From positions 133,952,501 through 134,016,500 of the forward strand of contig CM032228.1 of the NCBI GenBank assembly GCA_019009955.1: DNA of 64,000 nucleotides, given 5' to 3'. Shown piece by piece: positions 49,942 through 63,675 of this stretch; position 1 is the first letter of the stretch; each line of letters starts with the position of its first letter. The notes beneath the pieces were generated by a model that made no database searches, was not told the origin of the DNA, and was given only the letters and a program-made list of their open reading frames with translations. The position numbers and the translations under genes were made by a program. Source of the DNA: Riptortus pedestris. Lineage: Eukaryota > Arthropoda > Insecta > Hemiptera > Alydidae.

Positions 49942-52900
49942 ATGGGAATGAATGATCAAGTAAATTTTAAAATTAAATTCTTGCAATTGAACATGAAACA
50001 TTGTAAAAAAGCAAAGGAATTGCTAGCACATGAAATTGGAAATAAAAAAGTAGATATAGTATTATTGCAGGAACCTTATATTGGATCAAAAATTTCCCAT
50101 AACTACCAATATAAAATATTTCAGGGAAATGAAAGTTTCTCTCGCACTCAAATTATCTTGGCAAATAAAAATATTGATGCAGTATTAATTTCGAATTTAA
50201 GTAATAAAGATATTACTGTAATAGAAATAAAGGTAGCTTCTTCGTCATTTATAATCATAAGCGCATACTTCGACATCCAGTCAGATATAAACACTGATCT
50301 CATTCATTTGACCAAAATTACCCACACTTTTAAAGATCATAAAATAATAATGGGAATTGATTCAAATGCTCGATCAAAATTATGGTATGATATACAAACA
50401 AACCAACGTGGTCGAAAACTAGAAGAATTTATAATATCAAATAATCTGCTTATAATTAATCAAAATCAGGGTCTTCCAACTTTTGATGGACCACGAGGGT
50501 GTAGCAATATTGATTTGACATTATCTTCTTTTAATTTAATAAGTTATTTAACCAATTGGAAAATCAAAACTAAAGAAAATTTCTCTGATCATTTAACACT
50601 ATCGTTTGATTTATTAATGACTGAGCAAAAGCAAAACATTTTAAATCGTTACGATTTAACTTACAAAATACAGAATGAAGATTGGGAACATTTTGATTCA
50701 ACACTGAGAGAACTAGTATCCAAAGAGTTTAATATCACTGGTGACTTGGACTACGCTCTTACTGAGTACCTAAGAACTAATAATTTGAACAGTACTATAG
50801 AAAAATTTTCTACAACTTTGACGAAAGCATGTAACAAATCTTTTAAAATTTGTAATAAATTCGAAATTCATAACAATAAGAAAACATATAGTCCCAAACC
50901 GTGGTGGGATGATACCCTAAACAATTTAAGGAAACAAGCTAATAAACTTCGTAGACTTTATCAATCCACTAAAAATGATGAAACTTTACGAATAACAAGA
51001 AAAGAGATGTATTTAAAACATAGACAGCTCTATAAACAAACCATACGTAAAAACAAATTAAATTCTTGGAAGCATTATTGTAGCAATATAGATCCCAGCC
51101 AAATATGGGGATGGACTTATAAATTTCCTGCAGGAAAACTAAAAAAAGAATTTTCATTAACTACGTTAATGAAAGATGATGGATCATACACATCCTCGAT
51201 TACCGAAACTTATGAATATCTATTGAATACACTGATAAAAAGTGACGACCAAAGTACAGACAATGACCAACATAAACAATTTAGATTAGATGCACTCGTA
51301 GAACCAGAAACTCAGAATGACTTGCCTCTAACTGACACAGAAATCACTGACATTATAAACAACCTAAAAAGAAATGTCACCTGGAATTGACGGGATTACG
51401 GGTGACATTTATAAGCAAGTATTTAATATATTTCCAGAATTTATTAAATATATGTACAAAAGCTGTTTTAAAAAATGCACTTTTCCTGATAGATGGAAAT
51501 GGTCCAAGTTAATATTTATTAATAAACCAGGAAAACGTGATTGTACTGCCTCCTCTGTACGTCCCATATCACTAATCCCTACAGCTGGAAAGGTACTGGA
51601 AAAGATACTTTATAGAAGATTATCACACTTTTTGTACTCTCATTCGTTAATGCAACCAAATCAATTTGGATTTACGCCCCAAACATCTACCACAGATGCC
51701 CTTCAGAAAACGTACACATTTATTGAAGAAGCATTGAACGTCGGTAATCATACTGTTCTAATATCATTAGATATAAAAGGAGCATTTGATAACGCTTGGT
51801 GGCCCTCAATCTTACTGACCTTACGTAGACTAAATTGCCCTCTTAATTTATATAAACTAGTTCGACATTTTTTTCAGAACAGGAAGACTTACATTACAAC
51901 ACCGACAATTACTTCTCACAAAGTACAATCATTAGGTACTCCGCAAGGCTCAAGTCTTTCCCCATTATTGTGGAATTTAATTATGAATAACCTACTACGG
52001 AACGAATTACCTCGTAACACAGAAATCATAGCTTTTGCAGATGACATTATTATTCTGATAAAATCCAAATTGTTTACAGAAATTCAAGTATTAATTAATA
52101 TAATTACCCGCATTACTGACTTGTGGGCAAAAGAGCACAAACTCCAATTTAATACTAACAAATGTAATTACATTATTTTTTCTAAAAAAAAGATCAATTC
52201 CTCTTCTTACCACACGCATTCAAGGCCAACAAATAAATAGGGTAACTACATTAAAATATCTGGGAGTAATTTTTGATGAAAAATTAAAATGGAACACACA
52301 TATTGACCAACTGCAAAACAAACTGCTTAGACTTATACATAACCTCTCCTTAGTTTCAAAATTGAAATGGGGACTCCCATCTCAAGCATTCCATATAATG
52401 TATAAAGGAGCTATTTTACCCGCTTTGACTTACGGACTAAACATCTGGCATCATGGACTAAACAGACAATACAATTTGAAAAAACTACAGAGAGTACAAA
52501 GATTGATGGCCCTAAAAATAATAAAAGGTTTTAAAACAGTATCTTATGACGCAGCATGTGTGCTAGGTAAATTAATACCAATAGATCTCATTGCAAAGCA
52601 GTACGTAACTCAATTCTCTCTTTTGAAAACCTCAACAGCCAACTCGAACTATCTCCCTGAAGAAATAGAAAGAGATATCCATTATAAGGACTCGCTCCAC
52701 CCGTCGTTATATCCAAGTATTTGTTTAAACCCATGCAATAATGCCGATATAAGCATTTATACTGATGGCAGTAAGGATGAAACCCAAGTCGGTTGTGCTT
52801 TTGTGGTTTTTAAAAGAGATGAACTAATAGAAATACAAAAATTCAGACTTGGAAAACTGTGTACCAATAATCAGGCAGAAAAAATTGCAATCTTAAAAAG

Positions 52901-53612
52901 TTTACTGTACATAGACGACAAACAACCTTCAGCACTCATCAACATTTACACTGATAGCCACAATTCTTTACAATCACTACAAAATTATACAATTCATGAC
53001 CCTTTGACAGAAAAAATCAGACAGTTACTTACAAAACTTAAACAAAATAATATACACTTACACTTTTGCTGGATCAAAGGGCATTCGGGAATTTTAGGAA
53101 ACGATCTCGCTGATTTATCTGAAAAATCAGCGTCAAAAGATACCAAAATTCCAGAATGCTACAACAAAATAACAAAATCACACTTAAAAACACAATTACT
53201 TACTGACACAATTAACACATGGCAACAGAAATGGAATACGACTATGAAAGGACAACATTTAATTCCAGACATTAAAGAGAACTTAGGACAAAAATTAATA
53301 TCAACAGACTTTTACTTGACACAATTATTAACTGGACACGGAACAACAAATTCTTACTTTAATCGTTTTGGCCTAACAGATCAACCAAACTGTTACTGCG
53401 ACTTAACTACTGAACAGACATACTGACACTTGCTCTATGACTGCAGACTACTAACGGACCAAAGAGAAGACTTTAAATCCCAATTAAAATGCCGACAAGA
53501 AAATTGGCCTGTTGAGGAAAAACTATTATTTTATAAACATAATAAACCATTAAAAAAGTATGCTGAAGAAATGTATGACTTCTTAAACTATTTGAAACTG
53601 AAATACAGTTAA
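49942..53612 (+). pseudogene. LINE ORF2: endonuclease-RT-RNase H polyprotein, disabled
   Basis: Starts at the ATG at 49942, giving MGMNDQVNFKIKFLQLNMKH. Frame 1 (to 51390) has the apurinic-type endonuclease: QLNMKH, LLQEPYIGSK, IIMGIDSNARSKLW, NIDLTLSS and NFSDHLTLS cover the catalytic N, E, D/N, D and SDH. Frame 2 (51374-52240) has RT: SPGIDGITGD, VRPISLIPTAGKVLEK, SLDIKGAFDNAWW, GTPQGSSLSPLLWN and the FADD box. Frame 3 (from about 52.19 kb to 53612) has LKYLGVIFDEKLKW, then RNase H: IYTDGSKDE, NNQAEKIAI, IYTDSHNSL and WIKGHSGILGNDLAD, with all acidic residues present. A C-terminal zinc knuckle follows (CYC...HLLYDC). Lesions: a frameshift near 51375, a frameshift in the A8 run at 52184-52191, and an in-frame TGA at 53424-53426. 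Catalytic motifs are otherwise intact, so decay is recent. Confidence 0.92.
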
Positions 53613-53792
53613 ATTAATTATTCAGCATTGAATCCAAATTTTGTTTTAGTTTTTCTTTTCTTTTCTTTGATGTATATAATTTTATTGTATAAATATTTTA
53701 TGTTATTATAGTTTAAAAAAAAAAAAAAAATGTTATGTATCAAGCACACGTTATGTACTAATTACTGTACGGGACGTGTGGATAATAAACTC

Positions 53793-53819
53793 CCTTCCTG
53801 TAGGGTTACTTCAGGAAGG
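53793..53819 (+). other. Predicted 3' stem-loop of the LINE RNA
   Basis: CCTTCCTG, an 11-nt loop, then CAGGAAGG: a perfect 8-bp stem ending about 12 nt before the TA-rich tail. It is a candidate reverse-transcriptase recognition hairpin. Confidence 0.6.
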
Positions 53820-53828
53820 AAATAAATA

Positions 53829-53831
<3 letters not shown>

Positions 53832-53885
<54 letters not shown>
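53832..53885. repeat. (TA)n microsatellite on the 3' side of the LINE
   Basis: About 54 bp of TA directly after the LINE tail. Confidence 0.97.
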
Positions 53886-53888
<3 letters not shown>

Positions 53889-53941
53889 ATATGAAACCCG
53901 TCATGACTTGTCATAGATTAATTTGCTAGACATTTGTAAAG

Positions 53942-53999
53942 GGTCGCACCATGAGTACAATCTCAATAACACACCAACTTTATGGGAAATCTGCTAAAT
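53942..53999 (-). mobile_element. HINE-like element, 5'-terminal scrap
   Basis: CACCATGAGTACAATCTCAA, then the terminus GGGAAATCTGCTAAA, reversed. The rest is missing. Confidence 0.7.
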
Positions 54000-54519
54000 C
54001 GAAACACTTTTGTTGGTCTCAAGAATAAAACAAAGGAAAACAACGTCCGTAAAGCGGCGGCTGGATTTCAAAGGAGATTTCTCACATTGGCCACATATTT
54101 GCATTTATCTCAAAAAGTAAAAGTCTATGAGAGCAATATTTATTATTTAGGCTTCAAGTAAAGTGCTTCATAATATAACAGCTTATTGTTAATATGACGA
54201 GGTTGGGAGTGAGAGTTTACTGACGGCTGAAAATTAAAAAAATGCAGATATCTCGGTTAATAATCAAGTAGATGAAAAAAACATATATAACAACATTCAT
54301 AGAACATTAATTTTGCAGTTCGATTGGTCCTATTCACAATATTTAATCCGGCGTATAATAACGGCGATATTTAGAATTTTGGAAATTCCTCCCCTTTAAA
54401 CCCCTTCCTACTTGTCCGATTTCTGCCATTAATGAACTTGATCTTTCTTTTTACATAAAACGTCTAAATATCGAGTTTGGTACCGATACAAAAAACATTG
54501 CGACAGCTAGAGCGTTAAC

Positions 54520-55612
<1,093 letters not shown>

Positions 55613-55733
55613 TATTTATATTATTTTGAGGACCTCTTTTTCCGATGGGCAGTTAAGTAAAATTTTCGAAAATCGCGTCATGAGTACGACCTCAATAGCT
55701 GACTTCCCTTAAGGTAAATCTGCTAAAAATAGC

Positions 55734-56102
55734 TGAAAAATATAAGGAAAGGAAATGTGGTGAAAATGAATGGTAAAGACGCGGCGTATGGCTTAGAGCG
55801 ATATAGAGGAGGGGGAGGAAGTCGATAGAGGGAGGGGGGAACCTCATGCCTTTTCATCGGTCCTATACCAATTAGAACGATCTGTATTATTCATGTATGG
55901 AGCCTGTTTTGATTGCCCTTCGCTCTCCCTCACCATGAATTCAATAGTTATCCCAAAAACAATTAGCACGAAAATGTCCCATTTACCACCTTGCTATTCT
56001 CTTGCGGCTTAATGGCCAGTATTCTAACTACATACTACTTTCTTTAAAACTTAGAAAATAATGCGCTAAAACGAAAAAAGATAGCTTTGAGGTATTATAA
56101 AA
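55734..56102. other. No gene recognised
   Basis: Purine-rich GGAGGGGGAGGAAG stretch near 55810, otherwise unremarkable. Confidence 0.5.
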
Positions 56103-57415
56103 AAGGTCAGTCACGCGAGGGCTGCGTAAGCTAAGCAGATTTCCCACGCGAAGGGTTGCAATAGATAAATCTACATAATGGTAACACTTAACTCCACTGT
56201 GAATATTATGTGAATAAATACAAACGATAATGTGAAATCTTTCAGTCACTTTTAATAACCCACCACCCCCCCCCCCCAACGGTCAATTAAGAAGTTAATA
56301 ATCTCTACAAAGGAAATGGACTGAATTGTAAACAAACAGGTCAGCCATCCTCACAGAGCTGAAAAGGTAAATAGAAATATTCTAGATCGGAAAGAAAAAC
56401 AATTAATGATATATATCTAAATTTAACATATTAATTTCATTGCAACTTCAAATTTAAGTTTTACACGAGATGGATAGTGATTCAATCGTTGAATAGTGAA
56501 ATTCCCATCATAAATATTCAATTAGAGAAAAAATATATAGTACGAAAAGTGTTTGACATAAAATGATTGACAAGATTGATTATTTACCATTTGTCGATCC
56601 GGCAAATACATTTGATAACGATCGTAATTTGTCCTGGAGTAAGAAGAAGGGGGGGGGAGGCTTAGAGGAGGAAGTTGAATAGAAAATTCGAAATACCTCT
56701 GTTATTTTATGTATTTCGAATTTTCACTTCTACATACTCCCCTAACCCGCCCCCTTCCTTCCCATCCAGGTCCAATTTCGATTATTATCAAATTTTATCT
56801 TTTGCTTTATATGAATCTTTTAAATTTTGAGCATGATAGCAATCAAATAAATGTTGAGGTCTCTAGAAAATGTAATCTCTACTGATGAAGCCACATAGAA
56901 CATTTGGGAATGCATCTATCAGATTCGTTGAACAAACATGGTTGATAATTAGCTAGGGCTAAGAGATTTCATGAAATATCAGCTCATTGGTAATATAAGA
57001 CAAGTAGCAGTGAAGGTTTACTAAAGGCTGAATACTGAAAAAAAAAAATTCAAATTTCTTCGTAGATCTTCTTTGTTTCTTTACAAATTTTCGGCCCAAC
57101 TTATAATAACGGAGATAGTTTGAATTTTTGGTTTCCCCCTGCTGTAATCCACCCTCCTGGATTTCAGCCGGAATGAAGTTGATCTTTAGTTTGGCATGAA
57201 GCGCTTAAATATTTGGTTTTCATTAAAACATCTTTTTTTAAAATAAATTCGAGTTTGGTAATGATAAAAAAAATTGCAAGCCTCTATAGTGGTAACAGAT
57301 AAGTATATATAATTTTAAACAGATCTCATTTTCGGTACGATCGATGAGCATTTGAATTTTCTTTTAAAAATCCCATCATGAATACAATCTTAATAGCTGA
57401 TTAGCCTTAAGAGGG
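56103..57415 (-). mobile_element. HINE-like elements, decayed and rearranged (long subfamily)
   Basis: 56103-56400 is a long-subfamily 3' end (GTCAGTCACGCGAGGG, AAGCTAAGCAGATTTCCC, AATAAATACAAACGATAA, a poly-C run at 56267-56278). 56590-56900 holds a plus-oriented scrap (GGGGGGGAGGCTTAGAGGAGG) fused to a minus-oriented one (CCCCTAACCCGCCCCC, AATTTCGATTATTATC). 57000-57415 is a further minus copy ending CATGAATACAATCTTAATAG, CTGATTAGCCTTAAGAGG. Confidence 0.7.
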
Positions 57416-60400
57416 ATGAGAAACACTCACTTTCTTGATTTTGGCTCAGACATCCTAAAAGTCGAAAATCAACTATAGTACCCTACTCTTCTAAAGACTG
57501 GGCATCCATGGAGTAAGAAACAAGGATTCAGGAACATTCGCGCTGTGTTCCTGCCATATCGATCACACATCCTTTCATAATCAAAAGTTGGGATTATTAA
57601 ATATATTAATCCACACAGTAAAACATATCTGAATGTGCAATCCAACAGTTTGAAGAAGGTTTTCAGTAGTGTGTTAGTGCTAACTCCCCCAACATAGAAG
57701 CACCCATTTTAAAAATTATAATAAATTCTTAAATATTAAATAATGTGCGGTGTTGTATACCGATATGAAAATCCCATTTTTATAATCTCGAATCTGTTTA
57801 CTCCATTTTGCCAGACTCTAAATTATATAAGTCCAACGCCTCAAACATCAAAAGAAAACAAATAATGTCAGTTTTAATTTATGTCTCTCTGATTTCACAT
57901 GAAATACACTATGTAGGGACATCCTAACAGTTATAATATCCATTCATATGAACTAGGTATATATGTTTATAACTCACTTTTTGACACTTATTACTCATAT
58001 TTGGGAAGGTTTGAAAAAGTTAGCTAACAAATGCTCAGGAAGTATCTGAGAATCGAATGGTGTAATGTTCGCAGTCGGGCTGTAGAATCAAGAGATTTTC
58101 TAGAGAAAACCATGATTGATGAAATATTGGCTGGAAGGGCTCGCTACCCTCTATCCCCTCCCCATGTCCTAGAATAAACCTTTCCTTTCTTTTTGTCAAT
58201 TGCAAAACATTTTTTTACCGATGCCTACTTATTTCGTCTTGTGAGTGTAGTAAATTTCAGTGTATCGTGTTCCTAAGTGGAACGATTTTGAAGTCAATTT
58301 TTTTGATAAGTATTTTGTTATTATTAAATTTTACGTTTATAATGATACAGATAGGTATTTACATATGTATAATACTTTCATTTAGCCACGGTATTTAACA
58401 ATTAGTTGAACGATAAATTCAATTTATATGACGAGTTTCAATTGCTCATTCACTACTTGTCTTCGGAGGTAAATAAAATACATTTTATTTTGTATGCAGT
58501 ATATAAATATTTTTGAGCTATAATTATTTATTAATTTTTTCATGACAATTAAAATGCAGACAAGAAGAGATTTGGGGCATTTGATTTAGAATTCAAATTC
58601 AATCAGAGAATTTACGACCAAATTCTTATTAATTTTGTCGGAAAACGAGCACAACTGGGCAGACAGAGACAACTGGGCGTATTACACCGTAATTATTTAG
58701 TTACATTGAGAAAAGTCTACTTCTCAATGGAACGTTTCGAAGTATAAAATGCATCAGAGTTAGTTGAAGTAAAGTTTCAACCTAAGGAGGAAGCCTTAGC
58801 TGCAGAAGAGGAAAAAGAAGAAAATAATCAAGAGGGATGCAGGTAGATATTCAACGTCACAAGCAGCTAGAGTGCTTTCTAGCAGACTTCGAATTAACGG
58901 CGATCCATCAGGAGCACGGTGCGTAAAGCCTTTCAGTAGTACATGTCCAAAATACTCAACAGGTCTATACCATAAAATAAATATGTTTTAACTAAAAAAA
59001 AATAGTAATACTATAGAAATATCCCTTTCTTGTAAAAAAAAAAAAAAAAAAAAAAAATACGAAAAAACAAGAAATGCCAGAGAGCATCTGGGTAGGTCCC
59101 CCCTCTCTCTTTCTCTCTCTAACCACTCCCCCCCCCAAAAAAAACTTGCCAAATCTAATACAGCCTATATAAAACACCTTTTTCATCCCACAAAAGACAT
59201 CATACAAAGTTAGAACGAGATCCGCCTACTAAAAGTATTTTTTCCACCTTGATGGGGGAATCGGGACCACTAAGTGTTTTAAATCTAGACTCTATAGCCT
59301 TTTCCTCGGTTCTTGGTTGGTATGTTTACATTTTCAAACGCATTTTTTAAAAATATTTTTGTATTTGATATACCAAAACTAGAAAAGCATAATAATCATG
59401 TCATAATAATGTTTACGAAAACAACAATAATTGCTGACCTGATTCCTATTGATAATGCAAATCACAATTTTATGGTTCTTATAGCTTTCCTGGACCCCTT
59501 TTCGGGAATTGTGAGGAGGTGGTATATAGGCCACAAAATGTGAGGGCATTTTTTAATAACGTTTGCGTGGAAAAAACGAGTTTTAGTAGACTTTTTTCAT
59601 TAAAGTCTACTTGTTCAAGAAATCCTTCTTGAACAAAAGGGCTGGCTGCAATTGAAAATTCCAATTTCCAATGAAAAGTTAAAAAAAACTATCTCCACTC
59701 TTGTAAGTATTCCGTATATAAAAGTAGAGTGCATGTGAAAATATAGCGTCATGTTGCCAAAATTCATTCATTTGATATATATATAATTCTGAATTCTATA
59801 GACCATTTGACGGCCGGAAGTTTGAAGCCAAAATTTACAAATTTAAATAACGTTCTTGGACTTCCCCGTACAAAAACTTAATTTGAAAGTAATTGGAGCC
59901 ATTTATTCTCTGCATTATTTCGATATATAAAACATATGATTTGACATAAAACACTGAACTCCTAATATTGGTAAATTATAACTTATCTCGTAGTATAAAT
60001 TATTCTTAGGTTTTGTTCATGGAGCACTAATAAATTCTACAGGGTGGCATTAAGTCGGAAAACGAAATTTCCAAATTAATAAATCAGCAATATTTTAGAA
60101 GAGATATAAACCTATTTTAGACGCAACTTTTTCTGTACTTTTTTCTCGGTAAAGTCAGTAACAACGAATATATATTTTCAAAGTAAACTTATAGATGTCT
60201 GCACTCAGGTGGAAAATCAGTCGTTCATGTAGTCTATGTTGTGCTTCGGAACTCACAAATATAAAATCTCATCGGTGTCCGTTGGGCCTTCAACAGAACT
60301 GACAAAAAAGAATTTCAATTCTGATACCATTTTTCTGAGACTTACTTAGTCGTTAAACGTGAAAAAAAAAATCCTCCCTTGAAATTTAAACTGAATATCA

Positions 60401-61129
60401 GACAAACTGAATGTAATTAATTATTTATCATTTCTTGTACTAACTAGGATCAAACACGTTATAAAGTTCTCCCGGCAAGAGAAGCTTCGGAGGTGTCGAA
60501 TGCAACTCTACAGTATATTCGCCGTTTTAGAATCGCTTTCTTCAGGTGGTCGATGTCGACTAGGGGCAGCTTCACTTAGTTATGTTTCTATGTTAGAGAA
60601 TGTGACTGATAGTTTGGGACTTTACTCAGCAAGACTGATGGTTTGTGAACACTAAATGCTATGCTCTTGTTAACGTTACTTCAATGTGGAGTACCTTTTA
60701 TTGGATGTCCTCAATTCGTCCTACATCGTATGTATAGCTATGATAAATGAGCTGTTATGCCAACAATCATAATAAATATTTTATGTATTTATTTATTTTA
60801 TTTATTCCTTACAATGATTTTCCTTATAGCAAGGATTTGGCCTTATATAATGAGGTTAGTTTTTCTATGTTAGTAGCTTATATATAAACATATTTTTACA
60901 AACTAGAATTGATTATAACTGACCAGAATTTACTAATAAATAGGTATGACAGTACTAAATAAACAAAAAAAAACAATTAATAACAATCATAGTAAATAAA
61001 TCATAATGGCCATGGTTTTATAGTAAGCCAAGCAGATATGTGCATCTGAGGAAGAACTTGGCTCTAAGCACCTTCAAACCTCGTGCAACACTTACTCATT
61101 ATTTAAGAATTGAAATAGATAATATACTA
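57416..61129. other. No gene recognised
   Basis: Large AT-rich intronic stretch. Frames such as 59313-59543 (76 codons) show no domain. Poly-A at 59033-59057. I found no repeat shared with other parts of the window. Confidence 0.5.
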
Positions 61130-62150
61130 TTTCTATATTCTTCAAATTTTATGCCAAGGGTCTCCAATAAAAAACATTTTTTTCCGGTACAAACTTTATT
61201 GAAACTGCCCAACATGTTTCGTAGATTATTTGCCACCTCTTCAGGTGCTATCCCTTTTAAAAGAAAAATATTATCAATAACATTAATTTAACACATCCCT
61301 TAATAATTAATTTGCTATATATTGTATTAGTAGGTGCCTACATCTATGATATATTTATTAAATACAATTATAAATTGCTACTTACATTTCTGAAGTCCTC
61401 GTTTACCAGTAGCAGCTGAATTCAAGTTTAAAGCAACACGTAAAAATTATAGACAATAATGAAAATATAACTGCTTTGACGGATCATGCTATCTCCAGGA
61501 AACAAACCTTCAATTTTGAAAAAGTTCAAATAATTGATAAATAAAGAAATAATACTAAACGGAAAATAAAAGAGAACATTCACATAATAAAAAAAAAGAA
61601 AAAGGGCAGTAAACAAAAAAAAAAAAACAGAAATCAAATACCTCTATCATATATTCTATAACATTTTATCTTAAATTAATCGACTTTAAATTATGACGCG
61701 AAATAATCGAGTTCAAATTTGACTGGTAAATAATCGATTCAGCTGACTTAAGCTACCTCGGGAACCTCTCAGTATCATATGCCTGCTCTGTGAGGACAGT
61801 CTCAACGTAATGTAAAAGGTAAACGAGCACTTCAGAAATGTAAGTGGCAATTTATAATTATATTCAATAAATATATCATAGATGTAGGCACTTACTAATA
61901 CAATATATAGTAAAAGAATTAATAAGGGATGTGTTAAATTAATGTTATTAATAATTTTGTATATATTTTTCTTTTAAAAGGGTGTAGCCCCTGAAGAGAT
62001 GGCAAAAAAGCCTGGAAACATGTTGGGCAGTTTCAATAAAGTTTGCACCGGAAAAAAATGTTTTTTATTGGAGACCCTTGTCATAAAATATGAAGAATAT
62101 ATAAATAACATTGGGTCCAGAATAAGAAGAATACTAATTCTATTTCTTAC
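61130..62150. mobile_element. Large fold-back element, family C, copy 2
   Basis: Inverted repeat with arms of about 265 bp (about 61140-61405 and 61830-62100) around a 425-bp centre. Arm landmarks are CAAGGGTCTCCAATAAAA, CAACATGTTTCGTAG, TGCCACCTCTTCAG and ATTTCTGAAG with their reverse complements. It matches copy 1 at 7 kb, but each arm carries an extra segment of 132 or 141 bp with GTAAGT...TTTTAAAAG ends. No open frame. It lies about 50 bp inside the intron that follows the eh1 exon of Dbx. Confidence 0.85.
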
Positions 62151-62201
62151 TGCTTTATAGTTTAGAGTAGTAATTTAATGAATGAGAAGAGTGTTAGTTA
62201 C

Positions 62202-62333
62202 CTGTAGGGGAGGCTTGGTTCGCAGCATGGTCGGGGCCGAGTATAGCAGAGACGCTGAACTTGAGGGGTGGCTTGATGCTGTCCTCCCTCCCTGGGGTAG
62301 ACGACGGACCAGCCTCCCATCGTCTCTCTCTTT
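62202..62333 (-). CDS. Dbx: Dbx internal exon with eh1-like repressor motif
   Basis: 132-bp exon on the minus strand. The acceptor reads tttgcag just above 62333 and the donor reads CTACAG|GTAACT just below 62202. It starts with two bases completing a codon and ends with one overhanging base (phase 1 to 1), giving 43 codons with no stop. It encodes KPPLKFSVSAILGPDHAA. The LKFSVSAIL part matches the LKFGVNAIL eh1-type, Groucho-binding motif that lies N-terminal to the homeodomain in Dbx proteins. It is GC-rich compared with its surroundings. A large fold-back repeat begins about 50 bp into the following intron. I do not see the preceding exon. Identification rests on the eh1 motif plus phase compatibility with the homeodomain exon 32 kb away. 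Confidence 0.83.
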
Positions 62334-63483
62334 CTGCAAATAATGAACTACAATTACTTAGTTGTGATTAATATAACATTTGAAATAAGATAAAGCAATC
62401 ATGCAATTAGTACAAAACCATTTGATTCGAATTATTTGAAAAGGGTCCCGTAAAGACTACAGAAAAAAAATCGGCCAAGTATTGAATGAAAATATATTTA
62501 AAATGACTGGCCGATTTCATGAAGGTAGCTATTTAACTTTTATTGGAAAACTGATGCATCAGTTTTAAAGAAAAAAGTAAATGAATCTGATCATCTTAAT
62601 AATATTTCTGAATTATTAAATTTTCAAAGAACTAAAAACTAACTAAAAGTGAGTATTCATTTAAATACTTTACTAAGACGTGAGGGCGTAGTGTGTCGAA
62701 CATTATAGATAGTTGTTTAGTCTGGTGTAGTTTGACTACCTAGGAAGCATGGTGTAGCATCTGTTGGAGACTATGAATTGTTAACCTACCCCCACATTGC
62801 TGTCAAGAATTTGAGTGATAAGGCTGCTCTGACCGGTTTCGTGGGAGCCTAAGTCATATTAATGACAATTCTTTTTAGATCAAAATGTTTTCAGTTATAA
62901 AAAGTAATGCCGTCTACAGGTCGACTTCTACTCATTATAGATTCATGTTTAGTAATAACTCAAAGTGATAAAATGCTGACAACACTTGCTTTATTTTGAG
63001 TCTCGGCTTTTCCCCATTTTTTCTTTAATAGCAGACATTTCGTGTATAACAAGTGAGTCTATATATAAAGGACATTATTGGTATATGATGGAAATGGAGA
63101 GATTAATTTTGAAAACGCTAACTACTAACTAAGAGTTTCCGTACTAGGACGGTAAAATTTGGCGGGAATCAAACACATGTATTTGTAATATTCCTAATTT
63201 TTTCATTTAACTCTTCGTAACCTGTGTTACTAAACATTGACTAAATAATTGTTATAGTTTATAAACAAACTAATTTTGGTAATCAACAAGCCGTACATAC
63301 CCCCTAAAGGGTTTAACATTAGCGACAATAATAATTGCACAATTAATATCAATATAAAGATGTAATTTGTAACCTTGTTGTTCTGACATATGTTTCATAA
63401 CTACCATAAAAATAAACCTGTTTGGCTTAATTAATTTCAGTAATTTCTTGAGGTTGTTGTACAGTGTAATGAAAAGTAATTTT
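62334..63483. other. No further Dbx exon recognised
   Basis: Upstream intron of the eh1 exon. AT-rich, with no GC-richer open segment with splice signals. Confidence 0.5.
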
Positions 63484-63616
63484 AGCAGATTTCCCTTAAG
63501 GGAAATCAGCTATTGAGGTCGTACTCATGACGCGAGCTTCGAAAAATTTCTTCAAATGTCCATCGATCCTACCCAGGAGATGACGAAAATGAGGTCCGTT
63601 CAAAATTTTATAGATA

Positions 63617-63675
<59 letters not shown>

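Larger units (their letters stand above)
49823..53831 (+). mobile_element. Nearly full-length LINE with endonuclease, RT and RNase H
   Basis: Non-LTR retrotransposon of about 4.0 kb set between two (TA)n arrays. The 5' boundary is uncertain (49823-49942) and no ORF1 is visible, so it may be 5'-truncated or lack ORF1. The 3' UTR (53613-53831) holds a T-rich tract, an internal A15 run, then a perfect 8-bp stem-loop CCTTCCTG/CAGGAAGG (about 53793-53819) just before the tail AAATAAATAAAAATATA. A stem-loop at the 3' end followed by a simple-repeat tail is typical of elements whose RT recognises a 3' RNA structure. Domain order and RNase H place it in the R1/LOA/I group of clades; I cannot choose between them. 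Confidence 0.88.

Noticed and set aside
59313..59543. 76-codon plus-strand frame as a gene
   Set aside because: No recognisable motif, AT-rich composition and no supporting signals.
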